Assembly (NCBI RefSeq): GCF_018279165.1
Contig: NZ_CP047290.1
Span: 125,001-175,961, forward strand
Source: Falsirhodobacter algicola
Lineage (GTDB): Bacteria > Pseudomonadota > Alphaproteobacteria > Rhodobacterales > Rhodobacteraceae
Direction of reading: 5' to 3'
DNA length: 50,961 nt
Shown one piece after another: positions 10,701 through 20,400 of the stretch; the stretch's first letter is position 1, and each line of letters opens with the position of its first letter. Below the pieces are notes generated by a model. The model saw only the letters and a program-made list of their open reading frames with translations. It searched no databases and was not told the DNA's origin. The position numbers and the translations under genes were made by a program.

Positions 10701-13146
10701 CGAGATACTGGTCGACCCCTTCCATGAACTTCACCGCGGCCGACGGTGCGCCAGCCTCAAGCGCCTCTTGGTTCCGCGCTACGCAGTCCGCAGGAACCAT
10801 CAGGCTGTATCCTGCAAGGTCCTCGACTGCGATCATTGTCATACCGTGGGCGAACACGACCTCTGGAAAGGACCACCGAGAGCGTGCAAGGCGCCGCTCC
10901 TGAAAAGCTGCGGATAGATCGGCGCTTCTGGCCGACTTGGACAGGAGGACGGCTTCCACAAAGGAGGCAAGCTCACGAATTTTGGCCCGGCGCTCGGCAA
11001 GCCGAAGTGGGTGCCAGGCAGCAAGAATGGCCATTGGCGCAGCCCCGTTGGAGGCCACCACGCCGATCCCGGCAACCAGCGTGCGGATCTCCTGTCCCGC
11101 TCGCCCCGTAGTCGCAGGGAGACGACATGCACGGCACAAGGCTCCAAACGCCTCGGCCTGCTCGTCGAGAATGTTTGACGCGAACGCTGCGCCGGCGTCC
11201 TCAGCCAGCAACGTTGCAGCCTTGCGATAGGATGCGTCGAAAGCCTCGGCCGCCGCTATCACGGCCGTCACGGTCTCGCCGCCCAGCGTTCGGCTGCGTT
11301 CAAGTTCTTGCAGGCGCGACCGAAGATCTCCAAGCAGATCCTCCTGCGGACGGACAACCAGATCGAATGCGCGTCCCTGCTGCCCCTGGGCTACGTCGCT
11401 GAAGGAGTTTCGATCGGAGAGGCTGGTCGAGGAGAGGCGTGTATCCTCCCCGCTTGAGCGCTGTGCGAAGTCAAGCGGCCGGAACAGGCTGTCGCCGGCC
11501 TTAGCGGCCTTTGCTAGCGCGTCGAGATCGTCGATCAGAGCGAGACTGATCGGTTCATCCTTGGGAGATTTGCCGGGCTGCCACGTGGTCTTGACCCGAG
11601 GTGCCTGCCTTGGAGGAGTGCGAAGACAGCCCAGGTCGACCAGATCCTTCGCTTCCATCAGATACAGTTCCAGGTCTATCTTCCGCGCTTCGCTCGCTCC
11701 TGCTTCGCCATTGCCCTGATACTTCTCCGCTGCCGCCAGGTCCCACACCACATGCGAACCGAAGAGCGCCTTCAGCGCGTTCAGTTCGAAACAGAAGAGC
11801 CGTTGGATGTCAGGATCGAGACCCTCCCAAAAACGGGCCTTGTCGTGCTGTGTTGTACGCACGAGGATCCGCGGCTCTGTCATCTCCACCAACGCCGCGT
11901 CGCCCGCGATGATCAGGGCCTCGAACCCCTCGGCAAAGGCGGAAAGAAGATCATGGCCAATGACCTCCTTCGAAAACAGACGTTTCTGCCATGGCTTGAA
12001 GAGCTTCACCTCGCGGGACAGGCGCTCCTGCCAGCGATTGAAGAACTCCACCTCAACGTCACGTGGCTCGCGCGGGGTGGTGTTTGTCAGGCTGTTGAGA
12101 AGCTCCCGATCCTCCCTGGTGACATCGTGGCCATAGTTGCCTTCGATGAAGCGCAGCGTTTGCCTACCGAGGCTTTCCGTTGAGGTGCTCCGTCCGCCCC
12201 CAAACAGGCTGGCGCCGACTCGATCCCAGGACACCTTGCGGCAGAACGCTTCCTGACTATCCCGCCAGTCGCCAGGCAAAATATTATCGGCATCACTGAG
12301 GAGGATCCGGACAGCGTCGAGCGCCTCTTTCACCTCAGGCTCATTGCCATGCTCGAACGCCTCCACCCGCGCGCGCACCGCCGTGACATCAACGCGTTCG
12401 TGCTTGGGCGTCATGAGCGTGGCGTAAACCCCTGCCTCGAGGCGCGCATCACGAAAGGCTGCCGCGAAATCCCGCGCGCGCGCCTTCTTCGGGTTACCTT
12501 CCAGCTTGAAGGCGGGAAGCTTCACGATACCGTCCTTGGGGATCCGCAGGGCTGGCATGGCGTTCTTAATGCGGACATCGACGTTGTAGGCAAATCCTTG
12601 GTCGAGAATGGCGCAGATGAAATCGACCCACATCTGAAGATCGAGGCACACCTCGCGGGCGCTGCTAAGCCCTTCAAGAGCGGCCCGAAGGTAGCTGTTG
12701 GCCTCTCCCGTCTCGCCCAGTACCCCAACCCATGCCGGGATCTGGTCGATGATCCTCGGCTCATCGATGCGGGAGATCGGGCCAAGTCCGGCGCCAATGC
12801 CCTCACGCTCGGCATCCGACGGCGCGAAAACGATGACGTCGGCCGTATCGTTATGGCGCCAGTGAACGGCGGACTCGTCGGAAAGATAGTCGACGTGAAC
12901 CTTCATGCCCGCTGCAGCCTTTGGGTTCATCTTCAGCAATAAGCTTCGCCCGTGCAGGTTCGCAGGCTTGTTGCGGGCGATCCCATCCAGCGCCTCGGCC
13001 GTCAAACCGGCAAGCATGAAGGTAACACGTTGCCCTACCGCCGCGTCGTCCACTGCTCGGCGCACGACGTCCCAGACGATGCGGGCGATCAGATCGCCTC
13101 TGCGCGCATAAGGGGCGGAAACCTCAGAAATCGTCGATACGTTCAT
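7714..13146 (-). CDS. sspH: SspH/DptH-like restriction ATPase
   Basis: A 1810-residue protein with the size and layout of DptH, the FtsK/HerA-type motor of phosphorothioate-linked restriction. The C-terminal ATPase has Walker A GETGSGKG at 1574-1581, DPKKGVDF shortly after, Walker B IFLVHDE at about 1675-1681 and the sensor-like LILITQRADADAVPGRLRDN. The large N-terminal part has no domain recognised by eye. It starts 4 nt after sspG ends. In the known Ssp/Dpt systems the F-G-H group damages DNA lacking phosphorothioate; that role here is inferred from homology and gene order. Confidence 0.85.
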   Translation of the reverse strand: MNVSTISEVSAPYARRGDLIARIVWDVVRRAVDDAAVGQRVTFMLAGLTAEALDGIARNKPANLHGRSLLLKMNPKAAAGMKVHVDYLSDESAVHWRHNDTADVIVFAPSDAEREGIGAGLGPISRIDEPRIIDQIPAWVGVLGETGEANSYLRAALEGLSSAREVCLDLQMWVDFICAILDQGFAYNVDVRIKNAMPALRIPKDGIVKLPAFKLEGNPKKARARDFAAAFRDARLEAGVYATLMTPKHERVDVTAVRARVEAFEHGNEPEVKEALDAVRILLSDADNILPGDWRDSQEAFCRKVSWDRVGASLFGGGRSTSTESLGRQTLRFIEGNYGHDVTREDRELLNSLTNTTPREPRDVEVEFFNRWQERLSREVKLFKPWQKRLFSKEVIGHDLLSAFAEGFEALIIAGDAALVEMTEPRILVRTTQHDKARFWEGLDPDIQRLFCFELNALKALFGSHVVWDLAAAEKYQGNGEAGASEARKIDLELYLMEAKDLVDLGCLRTPPRQAPRVKTTWQPGKSPKDEPISLALIDDLDALAKAAKAGDSLFRPLDFAQRSSGEDTRLSSTSLSDRNSFSDVAQGQQGRAFDLVVRPQEDLLGDLRSRLQELERSRTLGGETVTAVIAAAEAFDASYRKAATLLAEDAGAAFASNILDEQAEAFGALCRACRLPATTGRAGQEIRTLVAGIGVVASNGAAPMAILAAWHPLRLAERRAKIRELASFVEAVLLSKSARSADLSAAFQERRLARSRWSFPEVVFAHGMTMIAVEDLAGYSLMVPADCVARNQEALEAGAPSAAVKFMEGVDQYLDVHPHEATNLSASIFDSESHTLPREVAREMAKRLHRQSDLRCDLVITHRDQDRMRKIYRNQNVRLAAENISETARGFLSRLRVDVRSNRASDGAESEVRDLDLVFLHDVISHHADPVWVEEAGGSQELAATFDPAVARRPRRRMTETDASGVGVYLTLPRPPRAVGHYQDLIYELAKGFLPEGFHGVLIRQIQFEDAKVSELVRRAHQFAEWVITYDKVASRTLFERCGVQIISDISVPGADGRVIISAGKVDDRLKRNIRDDLIAACGIGAPDAQTLSGVVIRDVLRISGRKVLSAARYANASREMIGLAVMRAWMEGALKGTMNNAPIWVSLDDYRGWFMSEKGRVADAIAVIIDHDDGAFRVFLQVGEAKFIEKTAELATIKEAQQQVRDTVDRLTSLFIDNDDAISREAACARLADLLVNRDGVTERLPDPVLRAAFFDALSAGEVSFQISGEVVVCLHDDHGVVWKCEADSDRPYLRHHVLTTPAIRQTLQGTMEGDLPQREGLGDIVWYGSGEAQTSQPVQPRETTTAVVGANFNTSGELLDGRPLPSRSAADADTAAEDPKTEPEAVTTDMAEEDQAPEPPCFLPPPVYAVLRDMAAIERGAVTDPDSLAWADKIAIETQRALSHFSMQAQFADPKPRLTPNGALIAFRGHPSLTVDRIERRTSELLTTYGIEVADVRPGRGRISVFVTREKRAKVPLASTWLSALWPDRDPGQHTSFILGAREDEDRLLYLNLAEPFADYEVHGPHTLIAGETGSGKGILTQGLLLQLIAFNDPEQVELIVVDPKKGVDFTWLEGAPQMKAPIVTEMSAAKAILEDLVRQMDSRYEKLASVGAANIAEYNRRVPLEQRMSRIFLVHDELGAWMAQEKEYQEVVLSSVANLGMKARAAGIHLILITQRADADAVPGRLRDNMGNRLCLKVQNGTGSRMVLGVGGAEKLLGKGHLACMLANQQLPPGQEFFVVQVPFAETEDVQRLAQAAKSYWASRRS

Positions 13147-13150
13147 CCCA

Positions 13151-14722
13151 CTACCTGTACGGGTTCGTTACGAAAGCACAGTCATCCGAAAGCCGCTGCG
13201 TCAGCGCGAGCCGCGTCATGCGCGCCTCAAGGGCTGCAAGGTTCGCCTCGTAGCGCTCAACATGGATCCGCCCGAACGCCTTTCGGGCCTCTTCGGGGCC
13301 GATGACCAGGCCGTAGCGCCGGTAGAGTTCGGCCACAAAGTCCCGTAATTCGATGGTACGACTGACGTTTGCGAGGATGAGAGCGAAGAGCATCCCGTCG
13401 TCGAGAGCGAACCATGGCCCGACCCTTTGTCGCGAAGTCGCTGCTCCCGACGCCTTTGCCAGCGGCAAGAGGTACCTGTAGATGTTGTTCTTGTCGCGCT
13501 GCATCGCATGTTCGATGAAGGCTTCTAGTTGCTGCGCCGGCGTCGCGGCATTCCCGCGCTGGCCGTCGCCCTTGGTAAAGCCGAACCTCTCCTGCAGCGC
13601 CTGCTTGGCAAGGCCGGGATCGCTGCGCTCCACCGCCATCTTCCAGCGATTGCAGCCCCCAAGCACCCGCTCAATAAAAGCCCTTACAGCACGATTGGCG
13701 GCATCCCTATGCAGGTTCAGGTGGACTTTGGCTTCCTCGCGGAGTTGCTGGTTGCCCCCGTCGGTCAGGTCGGCCACGATCGGCACTGGCCGGGATGCCC
13801 CGACTTCATCCTGTGCCCTCTCCGCGAGATAGCCGATGAGGTTGAGCCCCGTGATGCGGAAGAGCGGCTCAAATAGGTGACCCTCTGGCAGGCGATCGCA
13901 CATCAGGACGTTCAGCCAATCCTCGGCGAGGCGATCATAGGCAGGCAGCGTTAGATGCGGCAAATATCCGATCTGAGTATTTGACGCTCCGGTGTCACTA
14001 GGATCGGACAGGGCGTGCGCGATCCGGTTCATCGGATCATTTTCGCTGAGCAGTCGCTTACTGATCAGCCCGCTCACCTCGGAGGCCCGCGATGAGCGGT
14101 TCAGCATCAAATAGACGAGTTCGCCGCCACGGCCAAAGAAGCGTCGGTCGGCGGACCAGCTGCCGCGCGCCTCTCGCATGTCGGTGCAAATCATGTCCGG
14201 TCCGGTTACGGCGAGGAAGCGCGAGGTCCACCGTCGATTGTGCATCACATCGAGTTCGCGCGACTGCAGCAGCCGGACCGCTTGGCGCAGAGCGTTTATA
14301 TCTCGGGAAAATCTGTCGTCGAGATAGGCGAAGGCGTCGTGCACCGTCCCGGCGCCGGGCTCGCGCTGCCCCTCCCCGAATTGCGTGTTGACCCGTTTCT
14401 TCCATTCCTGCCATTTCTCATGATCCGGAATGGCGGTGTCCTCGATCACCTGTTCGAGATGCCGATCCTGAAAGAGCAGGAACCGCATCTTGCGCCGGTG
14501 GGGCAGAGCATAGTGGAAAGTCTCATGCGCGTCCGGCTTTGGCTGAACACTGCCCAGAGCGGTTGCAGCGCAGACCGCCAAGGTCTCCAGAACAATCATA
14601 AACGGCTCTTGCTCCTGCATGAAGCGGTGGCCGTGAATGAGCTCCTGCACGCGCATGTCGGAGCTGTCGAGGACGTTCGGCGGCGGCGGCAGTCTGATCG
14701 TGGACAAGCTGTTCATCACCAT
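13151..14722 (-). CDS. sspG: SspG/DptG-like restriction component
   Basis: A 523-residue protein placed between the F- and H-like genes, the fixed position of DptG in phosphorothioate-dependent restriction clusters; length and order support the call more than any motif. It is mainly hydrophilic and predicted helical, with no nuclease or P-loop motif visible. The ATG overlaps the end of sspF by 7 nt (ATGGTGA), implying coupled translation. A second in-frame ATG lies two codons later (MVMNS). Function within the F-G-H complex is unknown from sequence alone. Confidence 0.72.
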   Translation of the reverse strand: MVMNSLSTIRLPPPPNVLDSSDMRVQELIHGHRFMQEQEPFMIVLETLAVCAATALGSVQPKPDAHETFHYALPHRRKMRFLLFQDRHLEQVIEDTAIPDHEKWQEWKKRVNTQFGEGQREPGAGTVHDAFAYLDDRFSRDINALRQAVRLLQSRELDVMHNRRWTSRFLAVTGPDMICTDMREARGSWSADRRFFGRGGELVYLMLNRSSRASEVSGLISKRLLSENDPMNRIAHALSDPSDTGASNTQIGYLPHLTLPAYDRLAEDWLNVLMCDRLPEGHLFEPLFRITGLNLIGYLAERAQDEVGASRPVPIVADLTDGGNQQLREEAKVHLNLHRDAANRAVRAFIERVLGGCNRWKMAVERSDPGLAKQALQERFGFTKGDGQRGNAATPAQQLEAFIEHAMQRDKNNIYRYLLPLAKASGAATSRQRVGPWFALDDGMLFALILANVSRTIELRDFVAELYRRYGLVIGPEEARKAFGRIHVERYEANLAALEARMTRLALTQRLSDDCAFVTNPYR

Positions 14723-16527
14723 GAATCTCCCTCGGCCATGATGGCAACTCCATGCTCCTGCAGGTTGCCGTCTACCATCTGCACCTCCTTAGGCATTGGT
14801 GCAATCCCGTTGAACGCCTGCGGGACCGCGGTCGCAACCCGGAGTTGGAACCGCTCGACCTCACGCTGGCATTCGGAGGAAAAGCTGGCCGGCAGCGCAC
14901 CGTCGGCGATCCGAAGCAGGCACTCAACGAGAGTCGGACGTAGTGCAAGGATCACTGTGAGATCCTCCCGCCCCTGGGTGATAAGGTGGATCTCTGGTGG
15001 CCGTCCGTTGTCAGAGGGACCCGTGCGGTGCTTGCCCGGCAGATGGAACGTCACCGTGCTCGTCCCGCCGGCGCGAGGACGGCCGGCGTGCTGTACCAAA
15101 AGGGGGATCTCGCTACCCATGTAGACACCGGACGGCGCCGTTACCCACAGCCGGTCATCTGTAATGGTCATCTCGCCGGTCATCATTCGGTTCAACCCGC
15201 GCAGCAGCCGGCGGGCAATCGACTGCGGCATGCCTAGGCCGAGGAGGCCGTCGACCATGGTAACGTAGTCCGAGCCATGTTTGAACACGGAGAGGTTCCA
15301 TGGGCTGCGGCGCGGGTTCGACGTAACATCGGCACTCTGTGGATCAAGGGCGAAGAACAGCCGCCGCCGCTGATCGACCATAGCGCGCTGGAAATCACTT
15401 GAATGGCGAGCCGGGTCACCCCGATACATCTCGCGGACGGACGTGAAGATGCGCTCCCCATACCAAGGGCAGTCGGGCAGGCTGTCGTTGCCCCACAACA
15501 GGCCGTGGTCGAAAGTATTGTTGGTCTCGAAGCCGATCTGAAACTCACTGAGCACGGTGAACGCGCCATACTGCCGGCGCTCGCGCTCAGTCAGGTTTAC
15601 CCCGAACGCGTTAGCGTAGGGGTTGGTCGATCCATAGTCGTTCTCCCGCGCGCGCCTCTGCGCCTTCTGACACGTCAGGAGGGTCGAGCCCTGTCGTGCA
15701 TCCCCGAGCAGGATATTGACGGTCAGCAGGATCAGCTGCCGGATCGACAGATGCCGCCCGTCTGCGGCCGCCATGCGGATCATGTCCTTCAGGCGAGCGC
15801 GCATCGATGCGGGGTCCTTCCGCCGCAGGATGTCGCGGTTGCAAAGGATTGGGCATGGATTATCGCTGTCCGCGGTCACCGGACAGCCATCGCACGATCC
15901 CCACCCGGCATGTTCCACCACACCGTCGAGGATCTGGTCAATAAGGTGACGATGCGACTGGCGCGACATATTGATCAGCAAGAACTGTCCGTCTGGATCG
16001 TCCCGCTCGTCGCTGCGTAGCATCTCCGCAATTCGGTCGTGAAGGGCAGCCTCATCGCGATCGCGGAAGAACTTCAGCAGATGTCCGTCGTTGACGCAGA
16101 TGACGAAGACATCGGAGCTCTCGCCGGTCAGTGCAGCCATGATGTCGGGGAAGATGCGGGTCTTCTCGGCCTCGTTGAGTTCACTTAGGTCCTTGATGAA
16201 CCGAACCGATCGGCCCGAAGGTAAGGGCTGGGGCAGAGAATAAATCTTTTGCGTGTTGGTCCAAACGCGTGCCTCGCCGGACAGCGCCTGTGCCACTTTC
16301 CGCGCGGTGTAGGTCTTACCGTCTCCGGCCGTCCCGGTAAGAAACACGCACTTAGGTTCGGCAGACTGCAGCATCCCGACCAGTTCGGCCGTGAGCGGTT
16401 GGTCAATCTGTAGGGCCGCACAGCCGGTCCTTGCGGCCGCCTCTACAACAAACTCGTCGTAGAGGTTGTTCGAGGATGCCTGAGGGCCATAGGAGGCCAA
16501 GAATTCAACCAGGTTATTGCTCGTCAT
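14716..16527 (-). CDS. sspF: SspF/DptF-like P-loop restriction component
   Basis: A 603-residue protein with an N-terminal P-loop, GTAGDGKT, at residues 65-72, as in the DptF family. A four-cysteine cluster (C212, C215, C225, C229; CDGC ... CPILC) looks metal-binding. The start at 16527 is preferred to the upstream ATG at 16587 because the latter lies inside sspD and adds a leader without similarity; the chosen start is 7 nt after the sspD stop. It is expected to work with SspG and SspH in restricting unmodified DNA (known for the family; inferred here). Confidence 0.8.
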   Translation of the reverse strand: MTSNNLVEFLASYGPQASSNNLYDEFVVEAAARTGCAALQIDQPLTAELVGMLQSAEPKCVFLTGTAGDGKTYTARKVAQALSGEARVWTNTQKIYSLPQPLPSGRSVRFIKDLSELNEAEKTRIFPDIMAALTGESSDVFVICVNDGHLLKFFRDRDEAALHDRIAEMLRSDERDDPDGQFLLINMSRQSHRHLIDQILDGVVEHAGWGSCDGCPVTADSDNPCPILCNRDILRRKDPASMRARLKDMIRMAAADGRHLSIRQLILLTVNILLGDARQGSTLLTCQKAQRRARENDYGSTNPYANAFGVNLTERERRQYGAFTVLSEFQIGFETNNTFDHGLLWGNDSLPDCPWYGERIFTSVREMYRGDPARHSSDFQRAMVDQRRRLFFALDPQSADVTSNPRRSPWNLSVFKHGSDYVTMVDGLLGLGMPQSIARRLLRGLNRMMTGEMTITDDRLWVTAPSGVYMGSEIPLLVQHAGRPRAGGTSTVTFHLPGKHRTGPSDNGRPPEIHLITQGREDLTVILALRPTLVECLLRIADGALPASFSSECQREVERFQLRVATAVPQAFNGIAPMPKEVQMVDGNLQEHGVAIMAEGDSW

Positions 16528-16534
16528 CGCGGCC

Positions 16535-17410
16535 TCACAGGTGGCAGATGGCGCATCCGTCTTCCGGCTCGCCAATGGGGGTTGCATAGCGTTCGCGGAG
16601 CTTCTCTAGCTCCTCGAGCGACCGTGTCTGCGACCATGTAAAGCACCGCCCGTTTGCCTTGGGCGCCTCGTATGTCTTCGCCGCTTCGAACAACTCGGGA
16701 TGGCGCTCCTTCAACCCTTGCCATTCCCCGACTTGCTGGTAGAAACAGAAGTAGCACCCCGACCGCGACCGCCAGTCGTAATAGGGCGGCAGCCCAAGCC
16801 CGCAGCCCAGCAGCAACTCCCGGACATCGTCAAGGCCGAAGCCGATGTCCTTGAGCGGATAGACCGGCACGATGTTATTGCGGTTGGACAGCACAACCGG
16901 TTTGGCGCGCCCCGTCTCCACCCCATCGTCGTCACTCGCCTGAGCCGGTTTGGCCGCAGCGCCGCGAAAGCCTTCCCGGTTCTCGTCGGCGCGGATGCCA
17001 ATGTAGGAATAGGCCTCGTCGCCGCCGACGAAATGCTCAAACGGCTTGATCTTCAGCATGCGCGTGCACCAGCGCGCCTGCGGGTTAGGCAGGAAGCCCG
17101 AGTAGACCTCGTTCAGCAGCACATCGAAGGGCGACCGCCGCCCGGCTTTCGAGCGGACCTGCAACTCGGGCAGGTCGAGTGCCGTTAGCCGGTTAACCTG
17201 CACCCCGAAGATCGCTTCGAACCGGCGCAGATAGCTGTAAGTCTCAGGCAACTCGGCCCCGGTGTCCGTGAACACAAACTCCAACGGCAGGTCACCGTGA
17301 TGCTCGAGCATGTAGACCGCCAGCGCGGTAGAGTCCTTGCCGCCACTCAGCGGAATGATATGACGTCGTGACCGATCCTGCACCGCGTCAGAAAGACTAG
17401 TTGGTGTCAT
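16535..17410 (-). CDS. sspD: SspD-like phosphoadenosine-phosphosulfate-reductase-family sulfurtransferase
   Basis: A 291-residue ATP-pyrophosphatase with the PP-loop SGGKDS at residues 22-27 and FTDTGAELPETYSYL after it. Cysteines at 115 (CTRMLK), 219 and 222 (CYFC), 256, and 286 and 289 (CAIC at the C-terminus) could bind an Fe-S cluster or carry sulfur. It is clearly shorter than DndC of the double-strand Dnd system (about 450-500 residues), fitting SspD. In Ssp systems this protein works with SspA, SspB and SspC to replace a backbone oxygen by sulfur. Its ATG overlaps the sspC stop (ATGA, 17407-17410). Confidence 0.82.
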   Translation of the reverse strand: MTPTSLSDAVQDRSRRHIIPLSGGKDSTALAVYMLEHHGDLPLEFVFTDTGAELPETYSYLRRFEAIFGVQVNRLTALDLPELQVRSKAGRRSPFDVLLNEVYSGFLPNPQARWCTRMLKIKPFEHFVGGDEAYSYIGIRADENREGFRGAAAKPAQASDDDGVETGRAKPVVLSNRNNIVPVYPLKDIGFGLDDVRELLLGCGLGLPPYYDWRSRSGCYFCFYQQVGEWQGLKERHPELFEAAKTYEAPKANGRCFTWSQTRSLEELEKLRERYATPIGEPEDGCAICHL

Positions 17411-20400
17411 GACGCCCCCTTATAAATTTCATCCAAATACTTGATCAGGCGCGCATTCCCGATCTTGGCACCGTAAACGTCAAAGATTGTGGCCAGCTTG
17501 TTGCGCAGGAACGGCTCGAATGCATCGCTGCCGTCCGCGTGCTCTAGGACCGCGTCTTCGATCCGCACGACAGCCTTCTCAAGTCGATCACGAAAGATGT
17601 CGGCCGTCCTGTCGTCCCAGGCCTCGAAGCCCTCGCCGCAGAGAATACCACTCAATTGGGTGACAAAACCTCGCTCGCCCCTGGGTACGTTGACGGCAGT
17701 GCGGGCCCGTGCGAGCACACCTCTCGCCTCGTGATCGAGGGCGCGTACCGCTTCGTCGGCAAGAGGGACGCAGGCTGCCCACTTAGATGCGGCGTCAAGC
17801 AGAGAGCGCGGGCTACCTCTGAGGCGGCGGCAGAAAATCGCTGCGGCGACGTCAACCGCGCGGTCGGCAAATGCAGAAGATACGCTTTCGATCTGACGCA
17901 CTGCTGTCGCGACCCCCTCGATCGTCGCCGCGTTCAAGGCCGGTTCTCCGAGCACCCGAGGAAGTTCCCGGAACAGGAAGTCTACGGGATCGAAGGCCTT
18001 CTTGCGCAACAAAGGTTGGAGAAGATCTGCGTTCTCACCCAAGCCTCGAGTGCTCAGTGCCGTGGGTGGAAGGCCGCCTCGCCATTCCAACAGCGCATCG
18101 TAAAAGCCTCTCAGAAGGTCAGGCTCCTGCGGATCAAGGTCTCCCACGAGACATCGGATCATCTTCTCAAGGTTGCGCGACTGGCTTCGCGTAAGCGCAG
18201 GCACCTCCAGCTCGAAGCGCTTTGGCTCCTCGCACATCTTTTCGATCAGGCTCGGCTGGACATCATCAACATACCGCGCGCGGCCGTCGACGACTTCCCG
18301 TAGAGCCAAGGCCCTGCCAAATGCGACCATACCCGCCGTCAGCAGGAGCGGCAGCACACCCTCCCGAAGCCCGATAGGCGGAGCTGTCAGTCGATCTATA
18401 AGGTCCTCTACGCTCTTGGGTTGATCAGAGGGATCGACGAAGAACCGCTCGATCTCCCTCCACACATGCTGCATGGAGAGGTCACCTAGCTCTGAGGGCA
18501 CGCGCCACCGCCAAGCGCCATCGCTGCTGGCGTAGAGGCCGGTACGCTCAAGGACGGTGCGGTAGAGCGAGGCGTCGGCCGATGTGGCGCCCCCATAGCC
18601 GAGTGCGCGGATACCGGTGCGTTCAATAATCGCAAGCATGCAGCGTTTGCGGGCCGAACGCGTGACCGCGGAGACCTTGCGCCGCACGACCTGTTCGTTC
18701 GCGATTTTTGGGGTCTGGGGGAACCGGGTTTCGAAGAGGCGGGAGAGGATCTCGCCCAGGGTACCGCCCTCGGCGAAGCTGTGGAGTGTCGGGCCAGACA
18801 GCCAGACGACTTCGCCACGATCGGGGTTCATCAGCCGCTCGAGGCTCTGGCGCAGCGCGGCCTCGGCCTCGGCCTTCAACTCTTTCAGCTCGCGTTCGAC
18901 CAGCGGGTCGGTGGCGAGCAGCTCGCGGCGGTCGAGAAGCACCTCCAGCGCTAAGAGTTCGGCGAGGATCGAGCCGACCTCGGCTGAGCGACGGGGCAGC
19001 GCCAGGATGAGATGGGGCGGCAGGGCGCGGGCGAGTTCCACAAGATCAGGCCGGTCCGCAGTAGCGTCGATGACGAGGGCCACCAGCGCATCCTCGGCGT
19101 CGGCCTGTTTCCGCAGGGCCTCCAACCCCGACGCCGAGGTTAGGTCGCTGGCGCGCACGAAGCGGGCCTGGGCGAAGCGGGTGATCCCGCGGGCGTGATT
19201 GTAGGGCGGCGCAGTGTAGGAATCAGGCGCGAACATTTGCTCTAGCGCCGCCACTGGGTCGCTGTCCATCGCAAGCCGCGCAGCCTCTTCGGCCACCATC
19301 TGCCCGAGATCGATATCGGCCCCGTGCCAAATCGATATGTCATCCAAACGGCGACGATGGAGGAGCAATTTGCGCGCCACAAGCGCCTCGATAACGACCT
19401 CAATGTCGTCGGGCGGCGTGTCGGTGCCCTCTGCCACAGCATAGACCAGCCGCGAGCGCGGCAGCTTCAGTCGCTCCGCGCTGCGTCCGAGCTGCAGGAG
19501 CGCCGCAGTCTTGACGACCTGACGTTCAAGGTCGGTCTCGGTACGCGACAGCGCCGTCTCGGCCTCTACGAAGCGGCGATGGGTGCCACCAGGGCCAGTG
19601 TCCGAGCGCATCGCCGGGGCGAAGAAGTCATAAAGCGCATCGACTCCCAGCGAGGTGCTGGGCTCGTCCGCCGCCGCAACATCGGCAAGGAATCGGAACA
19701 TCGTCCTTTCGGCCTGCGCGACCTGCGCCGCGAGGCTTGGCAAGACCTGGAGCGCTGCCGGCGTTAGTGGAGCGGTGCGAACGAGGATTTCTGCTAGCCG
19801 TGCATCATCTGTGACATCCGAGAAAAAGCCTGCGGCTCGGGCGCGTCCTATGGCTGCTGCGTCAGGCGCGGACCGGCACCCGTTCAGAGCCTCGGCAAGC
19901 ATCTCCAACGCGTCCACACCGTCGTCGATCAGACTCAGCGTGTCGAACCTACCCTCGATTTTCTTCCAGGCAGACTGGGTGGTCTCAGATGCCCTGCGAG
20001 TGTAGTGATACACACCCTGGTGCATGAGCGTGGTCAGCGTGACCCGGGGCTCCGACCGTCGTACGGCCCATTCGGCCAAATCCTGTACAGCCAACAGATC
20101 CTCTGGGCGGCCCTCGCGGACTAGGGTCTCCAGATGCTGGCCGAACTCGTCCCAGACGATGGCGATCCGCGCAATGCTGCCTTGGCGGGCCTTCCGTAGG
20201 ATCTCAGTCAGAACCTTGTCCAGCGGACCGCTCTTTACCCCCGCGCGTTCGGACAGCACGGCAGCAAGGTCAGGACAGGCGCCGTGCAGGAGCAGCACAA
20301 GTGTAGGTCCGGAGGCCTCGGCCGCAGCCGCAGCGAGATCTGGATCTACTAGGACGATACGCGCGCGCAGGTCACGGGCCGTGGATGGTTCCCCTGCAAT

